A program made the position numbers and the translations under genes. From assembly GCF_030816965.1 (NCBI RefSeq), contig NZ_JAUSYQ010000002.1:10034001-10098000 (forward strand): DNA of 64,000 nt. Reading direction: 5' to 3'. Source of the DNA: Streptomyces canus. Lineage in GTDB: Bacteria; Actinomycetota; Actinomycetes; Streptomycetales; Streptomycetaceae. Below, piece after piece: positions 61,194 to 64,000 of the stretch (within the stretch, counting starts at the first letter, position 1; the number at the start of each line of letters is the position of its first letter). The notes beneath the pieces were generated by a model that was given only the letters and a program-made list of their open reading frames with translations, was not told where the DNA came from and ran no database searches.

Positions 61194-61194
61194 C

Positions 61195-61605
61195 TCAGAG
61201 GCCTCGGAAGACGCCGTCCTCCTCGACGGCGCCGGCGAACTCCTCGAAATCCATGTTCGCACCCGAGAGGTTGTTCTCAATGCTCCACAGCTGGGCTGCC
61301 ACAACGCGGGCACCACGCCCACGCTCACCCTGCAGGTCCAGCACGAGGAGCGGCCGTTCAGTCGAGGCGAGGGCTACAGAGTCCGCTAAGACAAGAAGCG
61401 GATGCTGGTACTCCGCGGGGATCAGGTCGAGGGCCTGGTCGGATGTCAAGCCCTCGTACCTCCGGTCATCCACGACTGCGACGTTGGCCAGGAAACCGTC
61501 CTTGCTGGGCAAGAACAACGACGCCCGCAGAGCGTCCCACGCACCGTCTGCCGAGAAGTCGGTGCGCACAACGAGGGCTTCCAAAGTGCAGGGGAGCTGA
61601 TTCAT
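61195..61605 (-). CDS. Conserved hypothetical protein (DUF6924-like)
   Basis: A 136-residue protein: LPCTLEALVVRTDFSADGAW then ALRASLFLPSKDGFLANVAV, LVVDL-like LLVLDLQGERGRGARVVAAQ, LWSIENNLSGANMDFEEFAG. This order and the end DGVFRGL match the DUF6924 group. Function unknown. ATG at 61603-61605. The stop is 2 bp from the transposase relic, so the IS lies just outside the gene. Confidence 0.7.
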   Translation of the reverse strand: MNQLPCTLEALVVRTDFSADGAWDALRASLFLPSKDGFLANVAVVDDRRYEGLTSDQALDLIPAEYQHPLLVLADSVALASTERPLLVLDLQGERGRGARVVAAQLWSIENNLSGANMDFEEFAGAVEEDGVFRGL

Positions 61606-61619
61606 GCGCGGACAGTACC

Positions 61620-61673
61620 GCCAACCCGGTGAACCAATCCGGTCACAGCACTAGCCAATTGAGCTACGGAGGC
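61620..61673 (-). other. Possible tRNA 5'-half relic
   Basis: On the minus strand GCCTCCGTAGCTCAATTGGC looks like the 5' acceptor strand and D-arm of a tRNA (TAGCTCAATTGG), but no T arm or 3' acceptor follows. It may be a relic of a tRNA gene split by an insertion. Confidence 0.3.
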
Positions 61674-61989
61674 AAAGACACCGCCCACGGGGAGGGGATG
61701 GGCTAGACGCCAGACCCCGCAAGGGTCCGCGCGCTTCAGACCGGATCCGAACCGGCGGCAACTCGCTCGACGTTGGATAGCAGGAGTGCGGGGGAGATTG
61801 GATCTTCATTGAAGAGGGAGATCATTGCCGTCATCGCCCGGCACTGTTCACGCGCGGCGGTGCAGCCGTCGGTTCGAGACCGGCCAGCGCTGCACCGCCC
61901 CAGGAAGGCCCAGGATGCAACGGCATCGAAACTGCGCTGTTCGACGCCCACGGGGGTGCCGTTCTCTTTAACGGCGCCCGTTGGAATTG

Positions 61990-62274
61990 TCCAACTGCTC
62001 CATAGGTGGCCAGTGAGGCCCATGGGAGGCGAGTGGTGCGGGCGATACGGCCGGTCCAGGCCGACTGCTCCGCGATCGACCAGCAGTTGCCCGCAACGCC
62101 CGGCATCAGTAACCCGCGCAGGTATAACACGCCGTTGGCCCGCAGGTCGCGGCGTCGGTAGACCGGCGCGAGGTCTGCGGCGAGCTCGGCGAATACCGCT
62201 TCCATCTGCTCGGGATCTGCAATGCGGCGCAGTGCGGGGCCAGCGCCGTGGTCACCGCGCACGGCGCCTATCAC
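61990..62274 (-). pseudogene. IS701-family transposase N-terminal relic
   Basis: From ATG 62274, RRIADPEQMEAVFAELAADL then APVYRRRDLRANGVLYLRGL and LMPGVAGNCWSIAEQS follow the opening of IS701-like transposases (..RRDLRANGVxYLRGLLMPGVAGNCWSIAE..). The frame degenerates after about 95 residues and the catalytic domain is absent. It overlaps the last codons of the TIM-barrel gene, so it may have replaced that gene's original 3' end. Confidence 0.6.
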
Positions 62275-63295
62275 CCCGATACCGCTGCGCCACTGCAGCG
62301 AAGGCGGCCTTGGGTTCCCACTCCATGTCGGGGTAGGTCTGCCCCCGGCGCCCTTCGAGGAGTTTGACGATGCCCAGCCCGGCCCGGTCCAGATCGTCCC
62401 TGGGGTCGCCGTCCGGGCGGTGCGGGTAGCCAGGCAAGGCGAACAGGAACACGAACGCGCTGTCCACGCCCTGGGTCTCGAAGATCTCCAGCAGTTCGCT
62501 CAGATATGCGGCCTGGCCGGCCTCGTCACGCTCGTACATGCCGTTCAGCCGTACAGGGGCCTTGGTCTCCGGGTCGTACTCGACCACTTCCAGCACCCGC
62601 CCACCGCGGTCTCCCGCGCCGCGGTAGGCCGCGGTGCCGAACCCGGTGATGGCGAGCGGCTTCGGGCCTTGGGCCAGGGTGCGCACCGCATCCCGGAACC
62701 GGTCGGCGACCTCGGCGGAGCGGATCAGCTCGAACGTCGCAACGTCGAAGGGAGTCCAGTCGACCTGCTCGAACTGGATGGATGCATAGGTGAGCTTGCC
62801 CTGGAAGCGCTCGCGGACCGTGGCCGCGGCGTCGCGAAGGAATGCGTTGATGCGCACGCCGAGCTCGCGCATCGCTTCGGCGCTCCGCTCGGGTTGGCTC
62901 ATCAGCTGCTCGACCCGCTCCTCGGGGCTCTCTCCGGGCAGGAACCCGCGGTTCATCACGCTCAGCTCGACCCCTGCGACGAACACGACTGTGGCCCCCT
63001 GCTGCCGGAGCCGTTCCGCTCGCTCGGCGCAGTCGCGGAAGAGCGTGAGGATCTGCTCCGGATCCAGCTCCAGCGGATAGGGCGAGAACCAGACCTCCAG
63101 GCCGAGCTCGGCGGCGGCACCGGCGGCCAGCTCCAGTCGGCCAGGGTCGCCGCCGATGATCTGGATCGCGTTGCAGTGCAGGTCGTCGCGGATGATGGCG
63201 AGCTCGCGCCGAACCACCGCGGGGTCGAAGTGCTCGCGGGAAATCTGGCCGTGCACGACGAACCCGGTGTCGTAGGTCATTCCTCTTGCTCGCAT
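62252..63295 (-). CDS. TIM-barrel protein of unknown function (glycosidase-like)
   Basis: A 347-residue protein with a barrel-like alternation: MTYDTGFVVHGQISREHFDP, DLHCNAIQIIGGDPGRLELA, LGLEVWFSPYPLELDPEQIL, TVVFVAGVELSVMNRGFLPG, LTYASIQFEQVDWTPFDVAT and VFLFALPGYP near the end. Related actinobacterial proteins are sometimes named abortive-infection proteins without experimental basis. Glutamates at the barrel ends (e.g. VELS, FEQVDW) could be catalytic. ATG at 63293-63295, AGAGAGG upstream. It is divergent from a TetR gene across a double palindrome. The last residues merge into an IS relic. Confidence 0.7.
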   Translation of the reverse strand: MRARGMTYDTGFVVHGQISREHFDPAVVRRELAIIRDDLHCNAIQIIGGDPGRLELAAGAAAELGLEVWFSPYPLELDPEQILTLFRDCAERAERLRQQGATVVFVAGVELSVMNRGFLPGESPEERVEQLMSQPERSAEAMRELGVRINAFLRDAAATVRERFQGKLTYASIQFEQVDWTPFDVATFELIRSAEVADRFRDAVRTLAQGPKPLAITGFGTAAYRGAGDRGGRVLEVVEYDPETKAPVRLNGMYERDEAGQAAYLSELLEIFETQGVDSAFVFLFALPGYPHRPDGDPRDDLDRAGLGIVKLLEGRRGQTYPDMEWEPKAAFAAVAQRYRGDRRRAR

Positions 63296-63345
63296 GGTGA
63301 CGGCCTCTCTGTCGGTCCCGGTCGGGTCGAGGCTGACAGTAAAAG

Positions 63346-63373
63346 TGCGTGCACGCAAGTTTGCGTGCACGCA
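63346..63373. promoter_or_regulatory. Double TetR operator
   Basis: Two perfect palindromes TGCGTGCACGCA (63346-63357 and 63362-63373) with 16 bp between their starts, in the gap between the divergent TIM-barrel and TetR genes. The two together form a larger inverted repeat, fitting binding by two TetR dimers that control both directions. Confidence 0.75.
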
Positions 63374-63396
63374 GTCTGTGTGGAACGCTGACACCC

Positions 63397-64000
63397 GTGA
63401 CGACACCACCATCAAGGCTGCGGGAGCGGAAGAAGCAGGCCACGCGCGAGGCGCTACGCGAGGCGGCCCTGCGCCTGGCCGTGGAGCGCGGGCCGGACCA
63501 GGTGCGGGTCGAGGACATCGCCGAGGCGGCCGGAGTCTCGCCGCGCACCTACAACAACTACTTCGCCAGTCGCGAGCAGGCGATCGTCTCCGCTGTTACC
63601 GCGGACCGGGAGGCGCGGATCGCGGCGGCGGTCGCGGCCCGGCCCGCAGGAGTGCGCCTGGCTGACGCCGTCACCGAAGCAGTGGTCGAGCAGTACACGA
63701 ACACCGGTGAGCGCGAACGCGAGGCGCTGCTGCTGATCACCACCTGGACCGCGCTGCGCGACGCGTTCCTCGATACCACCGCCGACATCGAGCCCCCTCT
63801 CACGCCAGTGATCGCCGAACGCCTAGGTGACGCCGGAGCACGCACAGCCCGCGTTCTCGCGGCAAGCGTGGCCGCGGCGGTTCGCATCGCGTTGGAAGGC
63901 TGGCTTCGGCCGGCCGGGAACGCAGAGGCCGCCGGGAGCTTCGGCACCGGAGGACTGGTCGTGCCCTCCGGCTCACTGCCCGACCAGCTCCGCGCGGCAC
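63397..64000 (+). CDS. TetR-family regulator, 3' end beyond window
   Basis: GTG at 63397 opens RLRERKKQATREALREAALR, then RVEDIAEAAGVSPRTYNNYF as the TetR helix-turn-helix. The ligand-binding helical domain follows to the window edge (about 201 residues), without a stop, so a little of the C-terminus may be missing. It faces the TIM-barrel gene across its likely double operator. The inducer is unknown. Confidence 0.88.
   Translation, partial: MTTPPSRLRERKKQATREALREAALRLAVERGPDQVRVEDIAEAAGVSPRTYNNYFASREQAIVSAVTADREARIAAAVAARPAGVRLADAVTEAVVEQYTNTGEREREALLLITTWTALRDAFLDTTADIEPPLTPVIAERLGDAGARTARVLAASVAAAVRIALEGWLRPAGNAEAAGSFGTGGLVVPSGSLPDQLRAA

Noticed and set aside
1..64000. CRISPR arrays, rRNA genes, replication origin, antibiotic biosynthesis cluster
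   Set aside because: No regularly spaced repeats of CRISPR type, no rRNA-like conserved stretches, no dnaA-box array, and no PKS/NRPS/terpene synthase genes were seen.

Overview
The window is high-GC actinobacterial DNA, most likely from a Streptomyces chromosome. The evidence is the very high GC, third-position GC bias, GTG starts, GGAGG-type ribosome sites, ECF41 and LacI regulators, a GlnR-like site, and many secreted proteins and ABC substrate-binding proteins. It looks like accessory rather than core chromosome: intact catabolic and regulatory operons alternate with decayed genes, insertion-sequence debris and tRNA-derived repeats.

Layout. 0-3 kb: an ECF41 sigma factor with its classical partners (NAD(P)-binding protein, carboxymuconolactone-decarboxylase-like protein, DoxX-like protein) and two divergent promoters that match the ECF41 consensus. 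3-12 kb: a damaged zone with an FAD oxidoreductase, a SnoaL-like gene, a LysR gene, a 2-hydroxyacid dehydrogenase, an Acg-type nitroreductase, a flavin-nucleotide-binding protein and a phosphosulfolactate-phosphatase-like gene, all frameshifted or truncated. Intact among them are an Lrp regulator, an LLM oxidoreductase/deaminase pair and flavohemoglobin hmp. 12.7-19.9 kb: a complete glycoside-uptake locus (GH1, GH32-like, LacI, binding protein, two permeases). 20-27.3 kb and 41.6-41.9 kb: four copies of a ~245-bp repeat carrying the 3' half of a CAU-anticodon tRNA, probably old attachment sites. Between them lie an ISL3 transposase relic and a two-gene unit (GNAT-aminotransferase fusion plus CdsA-type cytidylyltransferase). 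27.7-34 kb: envelope-stress-like genes, with two tandem paralogous COG4705 membrane proteins sharing an 11-bp-period operator, a convergent two-component system, PAP2 phosphatases, and a BlaI/M56 pair. 34.4-41.2 kb: urea ABC transporter urtABCDE with an AmiC-like receptor and a MarR regulator. 43-45.3 kb: two small secreted proteins around integrase and DsbA relics. 45.6-50.9 kb: LacI-controlled sugar or polyol catabolism (Hyi-like isomerase, binding protein, Gfo/Idh dehydrogenase, TIM-barrel isomerase). 51.9-55 kb: a 1,007-residue secreted modular glycoside hydrolase. 55.4-64 kb: GNAT, YunG-like protein, a graveyard of IS21/IS110/IS5/IS630/IS701 fragments, a MarR/azoreductase/nitroreductase quinone- or nitro-stress module with a shared operator, a DUF6924-like protein, and a divergent TIM-barrel/TetR pair around a double palindrome.

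How the genes work together. Two sugar loci each pair uptake proteins with cytoplasmic enzymes under a local LacI repressor. The urt operon carries a GlnR-like site, tying it to nitrogen limitation. The MarR, ECF41 and two-component modules each have recognisable shared sites linking regulator to target. The strongest candidates for something undescribed are the GNAT-aminotransferase/CdsA unit, the COG4705 pair with its two-component system, and the dispersed tRNA-half repeats. Lesion density is unusual. Several lesions are single-base changes in C runs (possible sequence errors), while others are multi-base deletions that look like true decay.
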